DNA of 47,504 nucleotides. Source: Clostridiales bacterium. Its GTDB lineage: Bacteria; Bacillota; Clostridia; Caldicoprobacterales; DTU083. The stretch's first letter is position 1. Each line of letters begins with the position of its first letter. Positions 25,761-34,700 of this stretch are shown piece by piece. The translations under genes and the position numbers were made by a program. The notes under the pieces are model-generated. The model made no database searches, was not told the DNA's origin, and was given only the letters and a program-made list of their open reading frames with translations. The DNA is taken from assembly GCA_012839095.1 (NCBI GenBank), contig DUOA01000079.1:1-47504 (forward strand). Reading direction: 5' to 3'.

Positions 25761-25779
25761 ATCATGAGCCTGTCATGAT
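25761..25779. promoter_or_regulatory. Palindrome upstream of the FMN enzyme gene
   Basis: Perfect 7-bp arms ATCATGA (25761-25767) and TCATGAT (25773-25779) around GCCTG, in the divergent intergenic region about 65 bases upstream of the plus-strand gene. A second, wider pair ACCGTT/AACGGT lies at 25701-25727. No T-run follows. Possible operator; I could not define a plus-strand promoter with confidence. Confidence 0.3.
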
Positions 25780-25846
25780 GCTGAATGGAGAATGAATGCA
25801 TGCAGGACTTCGCATACTATACTAAAAGCTTGGAAGGATGTCTTTT

Positions 25847-27289
25847 TTGAATAAAAATAAGCAAAAGCTGGCTGCCCTGGGAATTCTGGGAGCCGCCGGG
25901 ATTCTGGGACTGACAGGCGTCAGGTATTTAAGCCGCTTTATTATTAATAAGGTACATGACAGCTTTCTGAAAACCCTGACCGAAGATCTTTATGACGAAA
26001 ATCTTTGGGAAACTGTATCCTCCACCATGCGGATAGGCCCCCAGGTTGTGCTGGAAACCGAACTGCGGGCGGAAGAGGGGAAAATGATAGATCGGCCCAT
26101 GGGCCCGGTCAGACAGTTTCCCGGGCTTGATGACCTTAAGTTCAATGTAGCCCAGGTGAATACCCTGCCCACTGAAATTGACACGGACATTGATTTTTCC
26201 ATAACAATAGGCAGGTATTCCCGAAAACCGCTTCAGCTGAATCACTTCATGATGCTGGCTCCCATTGCCTACGGCATCGCCGTCAGCAAGCCGGTCAAGA
26301 TTGCCATGGCAAGGGCCTGCGCTGCAGCAGGTGCAGCATATCATACGGGGGCAGGTGCTTTGACTTCTGAGGCATTCGAGGAGGCCGGCAAAATCATCTA
26401 TCAGTACGGCAGGGGGAACTGGCCGGTGTCCCCGGAATATATGCTGAGAAGCCATGCCGTGGAAATACAACTGGGTCAGGGAGCATACGGCGGTGTGGGC
26501 CATGTTATTAAGGCAAATATGTTAAGCAGTGAACTTCGGAAGGAGTTCAATATTCCAAAGGGACAGGACCTTATTACATATTCCCGCCAGGCCGAGGTGC
26601 AAAACCCGGAGGATCTGAAGAATCTGGTAGAAAAGCTGCGCAACCAGACTGACGGAGTGCCCATCGGCGTGAAGATTGCTGCAGGCAAATATCTGGAGGC
26701 GGATTTGTACTGGATTTGCAGAAGCGGGGCGGATTTTATCGTTATTGACGGGGCGGAAAGCGCCACCAAGGGCTCTCCCCCCATTCTGCAGGATGATTTC
26801 GGCATACCTACTGTATTTGCAATCCATCGGGCTGTAAAATGGATGCAGAAGCACGGATTTAAAGATCGAATCTCCCTAGTTGCCTCCGGCGGGATAAGGA
26901 CCCCCGGCGATGCGCTTAAGGTAAAGGCTTTGGGAGCAGATGCCTGCCAGATTGGCGCTATTGCCCTGGTAGCCTTGTCCCACAATCAGGTCCACAAGCC
27001 GCTTCCCTTTGAACCGCCTACCTCCCTCACCTGGTTCGGGGAAAAGTATTCAGACCAGTTTGATATAGAAACCGGTGCCAGAGCTCTGCAGAATTTCTTT
27101 GAATCCTGCAAGCTGGAAATGGCGGAAGGGATCCGGGCCCTGGGAAAAACCTCCCTTTCCCAGGTAAACCGGGAGGACCTTGTGACTACCAATGAGATGT
27201 TTGCAAAAGGCCTCGGCATTCCTATGGTCTATGATGCTTTCGACCCAATGGAACAACAGCCTCCAAGGGTAAGGAGGCTGAGGCTTTAA
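25847..27289 (+). CDS. FMN-binding glutamate synthase family protein
   Basis: Single-domain relative of the FMN-containing synthase core of GltB, as in archaeal-type and other short GltS-like proteins. About 480 residues: an N-terminal hydrophobic segment, then a TIM-barrel with GAYGGVGHVIKA, GVPIGVKIAAG, a YWICRSGADFIVIDGAES string, and LVASGGIRTPGDALKVKALGA phosphate-binding loops that hold FMN. The glutaminase domain and FAD/NADPH subunit are absent, so the natural electron donor and amide source are unknown. I prefer the TTG at 25847 as start because GGAAGGA ends eight bases before it; the ATG at 25838 has no spacing from that site. Monocistronic on this strand. Confidence 0.9.
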   Translation: MNKNKQKLAALGILGAAGILGLTGVRYLSRFIINKVHDSFLKTLTEDLYDENLWETVSSTMRIGPQVVLETELRAEEGKMIDRPMGPVRQFPGLDDLKFNVAQVNTLPTEIDTDIDFSITIGRYSRKPLQLNHFMMLAPIAYGIAVSKPVKIAMARACAAAGAAYHTGAGALTSEAFEEAGKIIYQYGRGNWPVSPEYMLRSHAVEIQLGQGAYGGVGHVIKANMLSSELRKEFNIPKGQDLITYSRQAEVQNPEDLKNLVEKLRNQTDGVPIGVKIAAGKYLEADLYWICRSGADFIVIDGAESATKGSPPILQDDFGIPTVFAIHRAVKWMQKHGFKDRISLVASGGIRTPGDALKVKALGADACQIGAIALVALSHNQVHKPLPFEPPTSLTWFGEKYSDQFDIETGARALQNFFESCKLEMAEGIRALGKTSLSQVNREDLVTTNEMFAKGLGIPMVYDAFDPMEQQPPRVRRLRL

Positions 27290-27328
27290 GTTCTGTACTA
27301 TATATGCCTGATTAGTAAGTCAAATTAG

Positions 27329-27371
27329 TTTGACCTTCCTTGACTTTCAGGAAAGGGCATGATAATATAAT
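27329..27371 (+). promoter_or_regulatory. Promoter of yugP with CtsR-like box
   Basis: TTTGACC-TTC-CTTGACT (27329-27345) is, on the other strand, AGTCAAG-GAA-GGTCAAA, one base off the CtsR heptad direct repeat. Its second half contains a -35 TTGACT (27340-27345); 17 bases later comes TAATAT, with TATAAT at 27366-27371 slightly further. A bound CtsR would cover the -35. Confidence 0.55.
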
Positions 27372-27459
27372 ATTAGATTAGTATTAGTAAAACTGATGAA
27401 TAGAAAAGGAACATGTATGGCCTCTAAGCATACAGGCCAAAGAGAAAGGAGCTGTTGCC

Positions 27460-28164
27460 ATGTTCTTTCCCTTATACTTTGATCCTACTTATATACTGTT
27501 GATTCCGGCTGTTCTGCTGGCACTCTATGCACAGACCAAGGTGACATCCACCTATAACAAATATATGAGAGTCCGCTCCAGAAGCGGCATTACAGGAGCA
27601 GATGCAGCCCGTGAGCTGCTCCGGCAAAATCGGATTTACGATGTCAGCGTTGAACAGACCAGGGGGCATCTGTCCGACCACTATGACCCCAGGTCCAAAA
27701 CCCTGCGGCTTTCTCCCCAGGTATACAGTTCCTCCTCCCTTGCCGCACTGGGTATTGCAGCCCATGAGGCAGGGCATGCCATGCAGCATGCCGAGGAATA
27801 TACCCCACTCCGTCTGAGAAACGCCATAGTGCCCGCAGCCAACATAGGGTCCCGGCTGGCCTTTCCCCTGCTGCTTATCGGCCTTCTCTTCAGCCTGCCC
27901 AATCTGGCTCTGATTGGAGTAGCTGCATTCTCGCTGGCCGTACTCTTTCAGCTTATTACCCTTCCGGTGGAATACAATGCCAGCAGCCGTGCCATAGCTG
28001 CACTGGAAACGGGTGGCATAATCACCCGTGAAGAAACCCAGCCCACCCGCAAGGTTCTGAGTGCCGCCGCCCTTACCTATGTTGCCGCCACCATCATGGC
28101 CGTAATGCAGATGCTCCGCCTGCTGGTCCTGTCCGGTATGCTGGGCGGAAGGCGCAGGCGCTGA
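27460..28164 (+). CDS. yugP: Membrane zinc metallopeptidase, YugP family
   Basis: Predicted membrane-embedded zinc protease of the Bacillus YugP family. A hydrophobic N-terminal helix (about 8-26) is followed by a soluble part with the zinc-binding HEAGH at 102-106 preceded by AALGIAA, then hydrophobic helices (about 125-165 and 205-228). The third metal ligand is probably in VEYNASSRA (about 170). The 234 residues match the family. Shine-Dalgarno AAAGGAG is eight bases upstream of the ATG. The leader of about 90 bases begins at a promoter overlapped by a CtsR-like box, so it may be a heat- or misfolding-induced quality-control protease. Substrate unknown. Confidence 0.92.
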   Translation: MFFPLYFDPTYILLIPAVLLALYAQTKVTSTYNKYMRVRSRSGITGADAARELLRQNRIYDVSVEQTRGHLSDHYDPRSKTLRLSPQVYSSSSLAALGIAAHEAGHAMQHAEEYTPLRLRNAIVPAANIGSRLAFPLLLIGLLFSLPNLALIGVAAFSLAVLFQLITLPVEYNASSRAIAALETGGIITREETQPTRKVLSAAALTYVAATIMAVMQMLRLLVLSGMLGGRRRR

Positions 28165-28191
28165 AATCGGGTCATACAAACAAAAACAACA

Positions 28192-28212
28192 ATGCCGGGA
28201 TAATCCCGGCAT
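28192..28212 (-). terminator. Terminator of tyrS (between convergent genes)
   Basis: Perfect 9-bp arms ATGCCGGGA and TCCCGGCAT with a three-base loop. On the minus strand it is followed by TGTTGTTTTTG; the plus side is less T-rich. It lies between the ends of yugP and tyrS and may serve both. Confidence 0.8.
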
Positions 28213-28249
28213 AAGTTATTATATAAGCGAATTTTGCTATTCTACTCTA

Positions 28250-29491
28250 CTACTCTACGGTTACCTTATGGTAAACCTTCTTTCCCCTGCGGATCATCAG
28301 GCTGCCATCTTCCAAGTCTGAATCAGTCAGGGTATGGTTGATATCGCTTATCCGCTGTTCATTTACGGAAATGCCGCCCTGCTTAATAAGCCGGCGCCCC
28401 TCGCCCTTGGAGGGAATGAGCTTAACCAGGAAGAGCAGATCCACGATATTGCTGTTTTCCATGAACTCATCCCTGGTAATTGTAGTGCCCGGTACCTGGG
28501 CATCCGAGCTGCCTCTGCCGAAAAGAGCTTCCGAGGCCGCTTTTGCTTTTTCCGCCTCTTCCTCCCCGTGTACGATTCGGGTCACTTCATAGGCCAGCAC
28601 CTTCTTGGCTTCATTGATCTTTTCATCCTTCAGACTGCCAAGCCTTTCAACTTCCTCCATAGGCAGGAAGGTCAGCAGTGCCAGACAATTCTTCACGTCT
28701 GCATCATCAACGTTGCGCCAGTACTGATAGAAGTCATAGGGAGAGGTTTTGTCCGGATCCAGCCATACTGCACCTGCCTCTGTTTTGCCCATCTTCCTTC
28801 CGTCGCTGGTAGTGAGCAGGTTAAAGGTCATGCCGTAGGCAGGAGTACCTTCAACCCTGCGTATCAAATCCACGCCGCCCAGAATATTGGACCACTGATC
28901 ATCCCCGCCCAATTGAAGCTTGACATTGTATTTGCGATTCAATACCAGAAAATCATAGCTCTGCATCAGCATATAATTGAACTCCAGGAAGGACAGGCCC
29001 TTCTCCAGCCGGCTTTTGAAGCATTCGGCAGCCAGCATGCGGTTGACTGAGAAATGTACGCCCACCTCTCTTAAGAATTCAACATAATTAAGATCAAGCA
29101 GCCAGTCGGCATTGTTGACCAGCATGGCTTTGCCTTCGGAAAAGTCAAGGAAACGGGAAAACTGCTTCTTAAAGGCCCGGCTGTTTTCTTCCACCGTTTC
29201 TCTTGTCATCATTTTGCGCATATCGGTTTTCCCGGAAGGATCCCCTACCATGCCCGTACCGCCGCCCACCAGGGCAATGGGTCTGTGACCTGCCCGCTGC
29301 ATATGGGTCATAACCATTACCTGAATAAAATGGCCTACATGCAGGCTGTCTGCCGTGGGATCAAAGCCTATATAAAAGGTTACGGACTCCCTGCCCAGCA
29401 GCTCACGAACCTCGTCCTCATGAGTTACCTGAGCCAGATAACCCCGCTCCTTCAGCACGTCGAAAACATTTCTTTTTTTCATATCCTCCAT
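28250..29491 (-). CDS. tyrS: Tyrosyl-tRNA synthetase
   Basis: Class I aminoacyl-tRNA synthetase that charges tRNA-Tyr. The Rossmann catalytic domain has the HIGH-like LHVGH after FDPTADS, the tyrosine site with [15 protein letters not shown], and the KMSKS-like KMGKT. A C-terminal S4-type RNA-binding part ends the protein with [13 protein letters not shown] place the start at the ATG at 29491 (413 residues), because GGAGGA lies nine bases upstream; in-frame ATGs at 29524 and 29500 are badly spaced. The promoter is at 29587-29615. The leader of about 90 bases has no T-box signature, so tRNA-dependent attenuation is not supported. Terminator at 28192. Confidence 0.97.
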   Translation of the reverse strand: MEDMKKRNVFDVLKERGYLAQVTHEDEVRELLGRESVTFYIGFDPTADSLHVGHFIQVMVMTHMQRAGHRPIALVGGGTGMVGDPSGKTDMRKMMTRETVEENSRAFKKQFSRFLDFSEGKAMLVNNADWLLDLNYVEFLREVGVHFSVNRMLAAECFKSRLEKGLSFLEFNYMLMQSYDFLVLNRKYNVKLQLGGDDQWSNILGGVDLIRRVEGTPAYGMTFNLLTTSDGRKMGKTEAGAVWLDPDKTSPYDFYQYWRNVDDADVKNCLALLTFLPMEEVERLGSLKDEKINEAKKVLAYEVTRIVHGEEEAEKAKAASEALFGRGSSDAQVPGTTITRDEFMENSNIVDLLFLVKLIPSKGEGRRLIKQGGISVNEQRISDINHTLTDSDLEDGSLMIRRGKKVYHKVTVE

Positions 29492-29586
29492 ACAATCCAT
29501 TCCTCCATATAAGCTTCCGGCCATGAACTTCCGGTCATGCTCCGGTTAAGCTATCAGTCCTGATATCTGTGCTTTTCATATTCTCT

Positions 29587-29615
29587 ATTCTATCTATTGT
29601 AGCCCCGCCGGTCAA
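29587..29615 (-). promoter_or_regulatory. Promoter of tyrS
   Basis: Minus-strand -35 TTGACC (29610-29615), 17-base spacer, -10 TAGAAT (29587-29592). Predicted start near 29580, about 90 bases ahead of the chosen ATG. Confidence 0.6.
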
Positions 29616-29837
29616 ATATTTCAAGCAGTCTTATTCATCAGTTTCTCCATGGGGCAGACAGCAGACTTTGGACTCTAAATCATGAAAGAATCTGCCAGGT
29701 TATTATTCCCCTAATTATTGATGATAGGATCCTTTTGTGTTATCCTATATTTGGGAGTAACTGAGCTGAATAAGAGTATGACTTGTAATGCAAACTGCTT
29801 ATTAATCCATTATTGACAAAAAAGGGAGGAAGTACAT
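29616..29837. other. Intergenic region between tyrS and xylA
   Basis: With the tyrS leader this makes about 345 bases without a protein gene. I see no RNA gene or known riboswitch. One inverted repeat, ATAGGAT-11-ATCCTAT (29724-29748), lies about 90 bases before xylA and could be an operator. I find neither a XylR-type site nor a good catabolite-response element. The xylA Shine-Dalgarno site GGGAGG lies eight bases before its ATG. Confidence 0.4.
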
Positions 29838-31166
29838 ATGAGTGAATTTTTCAAAGGCATACCCAAAATAAAGTACGAAGGCTGCCAATCGGATAATCCG
29901 CTGGCCTTCAAGTATTATAATCCCGATGAAGTGGTCGGGGACAAAACCATGAAAGAGCATCTCCGATTTTCAGTTGCCTACTGGCACACCTTTACAGGCG
30001 GCGGGGTTGACCCCTTTGGTACAGCCACCTTTCAGAGACCCTGGGACTCCGTATCCGATCCCATGGACAAGGCAAAAGCCAGAATGCAGGCCGCTTTTGA
30101 ATTCTTTGAGAAGCTGGGCACCGAATACTTCTGTTTCCATGACCGGGACATAGCACCCGAAGGTGACACCCTGGCGGAAACAAACAAAAATCTGGACGAG
30201 ATTGTTAAGCTGGTTAAGGAGCTTATGGCTTCCTCCAATGTGAAGCTTTTGTGGGGCACAGCCAGCCTCTTTACCAATCCCCGTTTCATGCATGGGGCAT
30301 CCACCTCCTGCAATGCCGATGTTTTCGCCTATGCAGCTGCCCAGGTCAAGAAAGCCATGGAGATCACCCATGAGCTGAAGGGCATAGGTTATACCTTCTG
30401 GGGCGGAAGGGAAGGATACGAAACCCTTCTAAACACCAACATGAAGCTGGAACTGGACAACATGGCCAGGTTCATGCATATGGCGGTGGACTATGCCAAA
30501 GAAATCGGCTTTGACGGACAGTTCTACATTGAGCCCAAGCCCAAGGAACCCACCAAGCATCAATATGACTTTGACTGCGCCACCGTTCTGGGCTTCCTCA
30601 AAAGCTACGGACTGGATCAGCACTATAAATTCAACATTGAAACAAACCATGCAACCCTGGCAGGCCATACCATGGAGCATGAGCTTCACTTTGCCCGTAT
30701 CAACGGAATGCTGGCCAGTGTGGATGCCAACCAGGGCGATATGCTGCTGGGCTGGGATACGGATCAATTTCCTACCGATCTGTATGTTACAACCCTGGCT
30801 ATGTATGAAATCCTCAAAAACGGAGGACTGCCCCGGGGCGGCCTGAACTTTGATGCCAAACCCAGAAGAGCCTCCTTTACTCCCGAGGACATGTTCTATG
30901 CCCATATTGTCGGAATGGACGCCTTTGCCCAGGGTCTGAAGATTGCACACAAAATGCTGCAGGACGGCAAGCTGGAGAAATTCGTTGAAGAACGCTACAG
31001 CAGCTACAAAGAGGGCATCGGTGCCGATATAGTTGCAGGCAAGGTAGGATTCAAGGAGCTTGAAAAGTACGCCCTGTCCAATAACAATATTACCAACCAG
31101 TCGGGCCGCCAGGAAGTGCTTGAGTCCATTGTAAATCAGTATATCCTGCACAGCTGCTGTCTGTAA
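29838..31166 (+). CDS. xylA: Xylose isomerase
   Basis: Cytoplasmic TIM-barrel enzyme converting D-xylose to D-xylulose, also D-glucose to D-fructose. The 442 residues and an N-terminal extension of about 40 place it in the long class II group. Catalytic H101 and D104 occur in FCFHDRD; the metal site has E232 in IEPKPKEP, later HATLAGH, DANQGD and WDTDQFPTD. The C-terminus ends with an unusual HSCCL. Expected neighbours (xylulokinase, XylR, transporter) are not in the window, so it stands alone with a possible weak terminator and a superoxide reductase gene behind it. Confidence 0.97.
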   Translation: MSEFFKGIPKIKYEGCQSDNPLAFKYYNPDEVVGDKTMKEHLRFSVAYWHTFTGGGVDPFGTATFQRPWDSVSDPMDKAKARMQAAFEFFEKLGTEYFCFHDRDIAPEGDTLAETNKNLDEIVKLVKELMASSNVKLLWGTASLFTNPRFMHGASTSCNADVFAYAAAQVKKAMEITHELKGIGYTFWGGREGYETLLNTNMKLELDNMARFMHMAVDYAKEIGFDGQFYIEPKPKEPTKHQYDFDCATVLGFLKSYGLDQHYKFNIETNHATLAGHTMEHELHFARINGMLASVDANQGDMLLGWDTDQFPTDLYVTTLAMYEILKNGGLPRGGLNFDAKPRRASFTPEDMFYAHIVGMDAFAQGLKIAHKMLQDGKLEKFVEERYSSYKEGIGADIVAGKVGFKELEKYALSNNNITNQSGRQEVLESIVNQYILHSCCL

Positions 31167-31204
31167 TCTGAACCGGCCTTCCCTAATCCCCCCGAAATGA
31201 TACC

Positions 31205-31236
31205 TGCCGCTGTTTTCCCCATAACAGGCTTTTGTT
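31205..31236 (+). terminator. Possible weak terminator of xylA
   Basis: CTGTT (31210-31214) and AACAG (31223-31227) can pair, with flanking CCTG/CAGG as an alternative, followed by GCTTTTGTTT. The stem is short, so read-through into the superoxide reductase gene is likely. Confidence 0.35.
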
Positions 31237-31297
31237 TCAAAGCGGCGTAAGCGGGTTACTTATTTCATAAAGAAAATCTTATGAGGGGGAATATGTA

Positions 31298-31672
31298 ATG
31301 GCTACATTAGGTAAGTTTTTACAGACAGGGGACTGGAAAGGTGAAAAACATGTGCCCGTCATCCACGCTCCTGAGAAGGTGAAGGCAGGCGAAGGCTTTG
31401 AACTGAAAATCTCCATAGGAGATGCCATCAAGCATCCCAATACGCTTGAGCATCATATTGCATGGTTCAAGGTATTCTACGTGGAAGAGGGCGGAAAATT
31501 TCCGGTTGAACTGGTTACCTTCAATTTCAGCGCTCACGGGGAATTCGGTGCCTTTACGGAACCGGAGGGAACGGCCCTGGTTAAGCTTAACAAGTCCGGA
31601 AAGATTTATGCAGTCAGCTATTGCAATATTCACGGTCTCTGGGAAAACGCTGCAGACATCGTAGTAGAATAA
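31298..31672 (+). CDS. Superoxide reductase (neelaredoxin type)
   Basis: Class II superoxide reductase, a non-haem iron enzyme that reduces superoxide to hydrogen peroxide without making oxygen, typical of anaerobes. The 124 residues contain only the active-site domain; the N-terminal desulforedoxin cysteines of class I proteins are missing. The iron ligands are present: H18 in EKHVPVI (with E16), H46 in KHPNT, H52 in EHHIAW, and C109 with H112 in CNIHGLW. Shine-Dalgarno GAGGGGG is eight bases upstream. A long hairpin terminator follows. The electron donor, usually rubredoxin, is not encoded nearby. Confidence 0.95.
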   Translation: MATLGKFLQTGDWKGEKHVPVIHAPEKVKAGEGFELKISIGDAIKHPNTLEHHIAWFKVFYVEEGGKFPVELVTFNFSAHGEFGAFTEPEGTALVKLNKSGKIYAVSYCNIHGLWENAADIVVE

Positions 31673-31742
31673 CAGGCAGCCGGATATCAGGCAGTACAAG
31701 AACTGCTGCCAAATTAATCAAAGTTTCAGAACACTGAGAATA

Positions 31743-31789
31743 AAAGCCCTTTGCCGCCGACAGGTTATACCTGCGGGGCAAAGGGCTTT
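31743..31789. terminator. Strong bidirectional terminator
   Basis: A 13-bp perfect outer stem (AAAGCCCTTTGCC, 31743-31755, with 31777-31789) continues into an inner stem with CAGGT/ACCTG and a three-base loop. T-rich tracts follow on both strands. It separates the convergent superoxide reductase and acyltransferase genes. Confidence 0.85.
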
Positions 31790-31823
31790 GACATTTTCTC
31801 TTTATGACTTCCATTTGAAGCTT

Positions 31824-32507
31824 CTATGCCTTCCAGTCAATACCTTCCCGGATAATGCGCATGGGGTTTCCTGCAGCCAGACAATTGGGAGGCACATCCC
31901 TGTTTACCAGGGTATTTGCGCCTATAACCGCATTATCACCGATGGTAACTCCCTTCAGAATGGTGCAGTTGCAGCCAATCCACACCCTGTCCCCGATTCG
32001 GACAGGGCCGGTCAGTTCATTCTCCGTCCCGTCGGAATAGCAGATATGATGGAAATCCGTATCCATGATAGTTGTGTTCCAGGCAATGGCACAATTGCTT
32101 CCTATTTCTATTTCATTGGCACAATACACTACGGAAGATGCTGTGATATAGGTATTGTCTCCGATGGTAAGCCTGGCCTTGCGGCCTGTAACAATCCCCA
32201 CTCCCGGGCCCAGCTTGACCCGGCCCTTCACATGGAATATCGAATCCGGATACATATGAATGGAGGATTTTGCCTTAACCATATCCCCGATGTATTTTCC
32301 GCCCAGGTAGAGCCTTTTATCTATGATCAGCCTGGCACCCTGCCCCCTGGTAATAGAACTGCCGAAATCGGCAATGACCTTGAATCTGTAAAAGTCCCGG
32401 ATGGAATGGAACAGATTCACAAAAAAACTGTAGATTATGTTAAGTAAAAGCTTGGGATTCATCCTGAGGGTATTCCGCACCTTCTGATTGAACACGGGTA
32501 TATCCAT
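31824..32507 (-). CDS. Hexapeptide-repeat acyltransferase (left-handed beta helix)
   Basis: Acyl- or acetyltransferase of the LbH family, of the kind that modifies sugars of surface polysaccharides. The N-terminal 50 residues are helical and basic; from about 60 on, imperfect [LIV]-G-x4 repeats build the beta helix, clearest in RLTIGDN, EIEIGSN, PVRIGDRVWIG and GVTIGDNAVIGAN. The conserved C-terminal AAGNPMRII is present. A probable catalytic histidine is in DTDFHHI. Length 227. Shine-Dalgarno GGGAGG is eleven bases upstream of 32507. The gene has its own promoter and no glycan-biosynthesis neighbour, so its substrate is unknown. Confidence 0.88.
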   Translation of the reverse strand: MDIPVFNQKVRNTLRMNPKLLLNIIYSFFVNLFHSIRDFYRFKVIADFGSSITRGQGARLIIDKRLYLGGKYIGDMVKAKSSIHMYPDSIFHVKGRVKLGPGVGIVTGRKARLTIGDNTYITASSVVYCANEIEIGSNCAIAWNTTIMDTDFHHICYSDGTENELTGPVRIGDRVWIGCNCTILKGVTIGDNAVIGANTLVNRDVPPNCLAAGNPMRIIREGIDWKA

Positions 32508-32570
32508 GCAGCAATCTGCCTCCCTTCAAAGTAATTTGGCCGGTGCCTTAATGTCGAATAATGCAGACTC

Positions 32571-32600
32571 ATTATACCATACCGGCCCGGCAGGCTTCAA
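32571..32600 (-). promoter_or_regulatory. Promoter of the acyltransferase gene
   Basis: Minus-strand -35 TTGAAG (32595-32600), 18-base spacer ending in TGG, and a perfect -10 TATAAT (32571-32576): a near-consensus extended promoter. The -35 abuts the amidohydrolase stop codon. Confidence 0.65.
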
Positions 32601-33788
32601 TCAATACATTTTGCGCTTTACGCCATGACCGTCCGCTTCAGCCCTGCTCCCGTAAACTAAGCGCCCGTCTATATATACATACTCCACCCTGGAATCCATG
32701 TCCAGGGGATGACCGTTCATAACGATGATATCTGCATCCTTTCCCTTCTCCAGTGAACCCGTCCGGTGGCTGATATTGAGCATGCCTGCGGGATTAATGG
32801 TAATTGCCTCCAGGGCAGTCTTTTCGTCCAGGCCTTCCCTGTGGGCTATGATAGCCGACAACCTCAGGTGTTCGATGGAGTTGTATGGATGGTCTGTTAT
32901 CAAGGCAATTTTTACCCCTGCCTCAGCCAACTCCCTGGCGGTATCATAGGAGCGGTTTTCCAGCTCCATTTTATCCCGGGGAGTCAGCATGGGGCCGACA
33001 GCTACTGCCGTATTTTTCTTTCTCAGATAGTCCCGGATCAGATATCCCTCGGTGCCGTGTTCTATGATCAGTCTCAGCCCGAATTCCTCTGCCAGCCGGA
33101 TGGCTGTTACAATATCGTCTGCCCTGTGGGCATGGACCCTTACAGGAATCTCCCCGTCCAAAACGGCTGACAAGGCTTCCATGCCCAGTTCCCGGTATTC
33201 CAGCCTGCCTTTCTTTTTCAGCCTCTCATAATCCTGTGCCCTTAAAAACATCTCCCTTATAAGGGCAGCAGTGCCCATGCGGGTAACCGGTGCCTTATTG
33301 GCCCCGCCATGGGCCGTCATGGGGTTTTCTCCCAGGGCAAGTTTAAGGCCCGCCGGGCACTTTATCACCATTTCGTCAATGACCTTTCCCCAGGTCTTCA
33401 TGGCAAGGCTCATTCCTCCAACCGGGTTCTTGCTGCCGGGGCCCGTCATGACAGTTGTGACACCGGCCCTTATTGCATCCGAAAACCCGATATCATTGGG
33501 ATTCACCCCATCCAGGGCACGCAGCTGGGGAACAAGGGGTGATGAGGTTTCATTATTGTCCTTGCCCCTCTCCCCTGTGTTTTCCTCCAATATCCCGAGA
33601 TGGGTATGGGCATCTATCAGGCCGGGCAGGATATGCTTTCCTTCATAGTGATGAATCTCCATGTTTTCCTTCACTTTCCCTGAAGGGCCATGCGTCCCCA
33701 TATCCAGAATCTTGCCATTTTTTATAATGATATACCCGTCTTCAAAAGATTCCGAAGAGATGGGGTGGATGATACCTCCCTGAATCAT
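32601..33788 (-). CDS. Metal-dependent amidohydrolase
   Basis: Amidohydrolase-superfamily hydrolase related to imidazolonepropionase- and prolidase-like members. N- and C-terminal beta-sandwich parts flank a metal-dependent barrel. Ligands are visible: DAHTHLG, a VHAHRADD histidine pair, IIEHGTEG and the catalytic ITDHP aspartate. The lysine that would be carboxylated in binuclear members is not obvious. The C-terminal NPAGML and GSLEKGKDADIIVMNG strings are typical. An open frame reaches 33908, but its first 40 residues are basic and unlike the family, so I start at the ATG at 33788 (395 residues), with only a weak GGAA site. Substrate unknown. Confidence 0.88.
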   Translation of the reverse strand: MIQGGIIHPISSESFEDGYIIIKNGKILDMGTHGPSGKVKENMEIHHYEGKHILPGLIDAHTHLGILEENTGERGKDNNETSSPLVPQLRALDGVNPNDIGFSDAIRAGVTTVMTGPGSKNPVGGMSLAMKTWGKVIDEMVIKCPAGLKLALGENPMTAHGGANKAPVTRMGTAALIREMFLRAQDYERLKKKGRLEYRELGMEALSAVLDGEIPVRVHAHRADDIVTAIRLAEEFGLRLIIEHGTEGYLIRDYLRKKNTAVAVGPMLTPRDKMELENRSYDTARELAEAGVKIALITDHPYNSIEHLRLSAIIAHREGLDEKTALEAITINPAGMLNISHRTGSLEKGKDADIIVMNGHPLDMDSRVEYVYIDGRLVYGSRAEADGHGVKRKMY

Positions 33789-34033
33789 GATTTCCAACTG
33801 TAACACCGCCCGCCTTTTTTGCCTAGTTTTTCTGATTCTGCCCGGCCGTATCCATGAAAGTAAGCAGGTCGGCAAAAAATACATAATTTTATCTAAATTA
33901 CCTGCCATTTTTGATGAAAGTACCGGAAAAAGAAGGAATCTCTTGTTTTATGGCGAATAATCACTAAGGGTAACTGTATATATATTAATAACCCATGTTT
34001 GTCTTTGGTAAAGGTTAGGGGGAACTTAATTAA

Positions 34034-34675
34034 ATGGTTGATTTTAACTCTATTGAAGAATATCAGGAGCTATTGAGTAAAATTCCGGGTATACTGAATG
34101 TCAGAATCATTGCAGATGCAGATAATAACACACTGACAGAAATCCATGTTCTCTCCAATACAAGCCGAAGCCCCAAGCAAATTGTACGCGATATACAGTC
34201 TGCCCTGCTGGCCAGCTATAATATTCGTATAGATCATAAAATTATCAGCATTGCCCAGGTGATGGACGGCGATTATAATGTAAATAACTGCCGCCTGAGC
34301 ATCGACAGCATTCAATTGTTCACCAGAAACGGCATGGTGGAAGCCCGGGTGCTTCTGAAAATGGATGACCGGATATATGAGGGTCAGTCAGCAGGAGGCA
34401 ATACGGTGCAGGGGCGCCTGCGGGTGGCGGCGGAAGCAGCACTGCAGGCAGTCCACCAATATCTGGATGAGGAATTTGTATTTATCCTGTCTGATGTAAC
34501 CAAATTCACGCTTGCAGATCGCAAGGTTGCAGCTGTATCAGTCATGCATTTCACCAATATGGGCAATGAATATCTCAGCGGATCAGCCTTTGTCCAGAAC
34601 AGTGACGATGAAGCTGCTGTTAAAGCTACCCTGGATGCGGTGAATCGCAGACTGTTTATGCATAGTAAAAAATAG
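34034..34675 (+). CDS. Conserved protein of unknown function
   Basis: 213 residues, soluble, no signal or membrane segment. The first 75 residues contain IPGILNVRII, TEIHVLSNTSRSPKQIVRDI and IDHKIISIAQV, a pattern I associate with an uncharacterised bacterial family. The rest looks like two similar beta-alpha units: one with VEARVLLKMDDRIYEGQSAG then AAEAALQAVHQYL, the other with AAVSVMHF, YLSGSAFV and AAVKATLDAVNRRL. This resembles the small allosteric fold seen after LeuA-type synthases, by inspection only. Shine-Dalgarno GGGGG is eleven bases upstream. Function not assigned. The structured leader of the HD-GYP gene follows. Confidence 0.75.
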   Translation: MVDFNSIEEYQELLSKIPGILNVRIIADADNNTLTEIHVLSNTSRSPKQIVRDIQSALLASYNIRIDHKIISIAQVMDGDYNVNNCRLSIDSIQLFTRNGMVEARVLLKMDDRIYEGQSAGGNTVQGRLRVAAEAALQAVHQYLDEEFVFILSDVTKFTLADRKVAAVSVMHFTNMGNEYLSGSAFVQNSDDEAAVKATLDAVNRRLFMHSKK

Positions 34676-34700
34676 TTCAGTTTTATTTAGTTTTAACTAG

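Noticed and set aside
29492-29640. T-box leader for tyrS
   Set aside because: The conserved T-box sequence and a terminator are absent from the leader, which is only about 90 bases after the predicted promoter.
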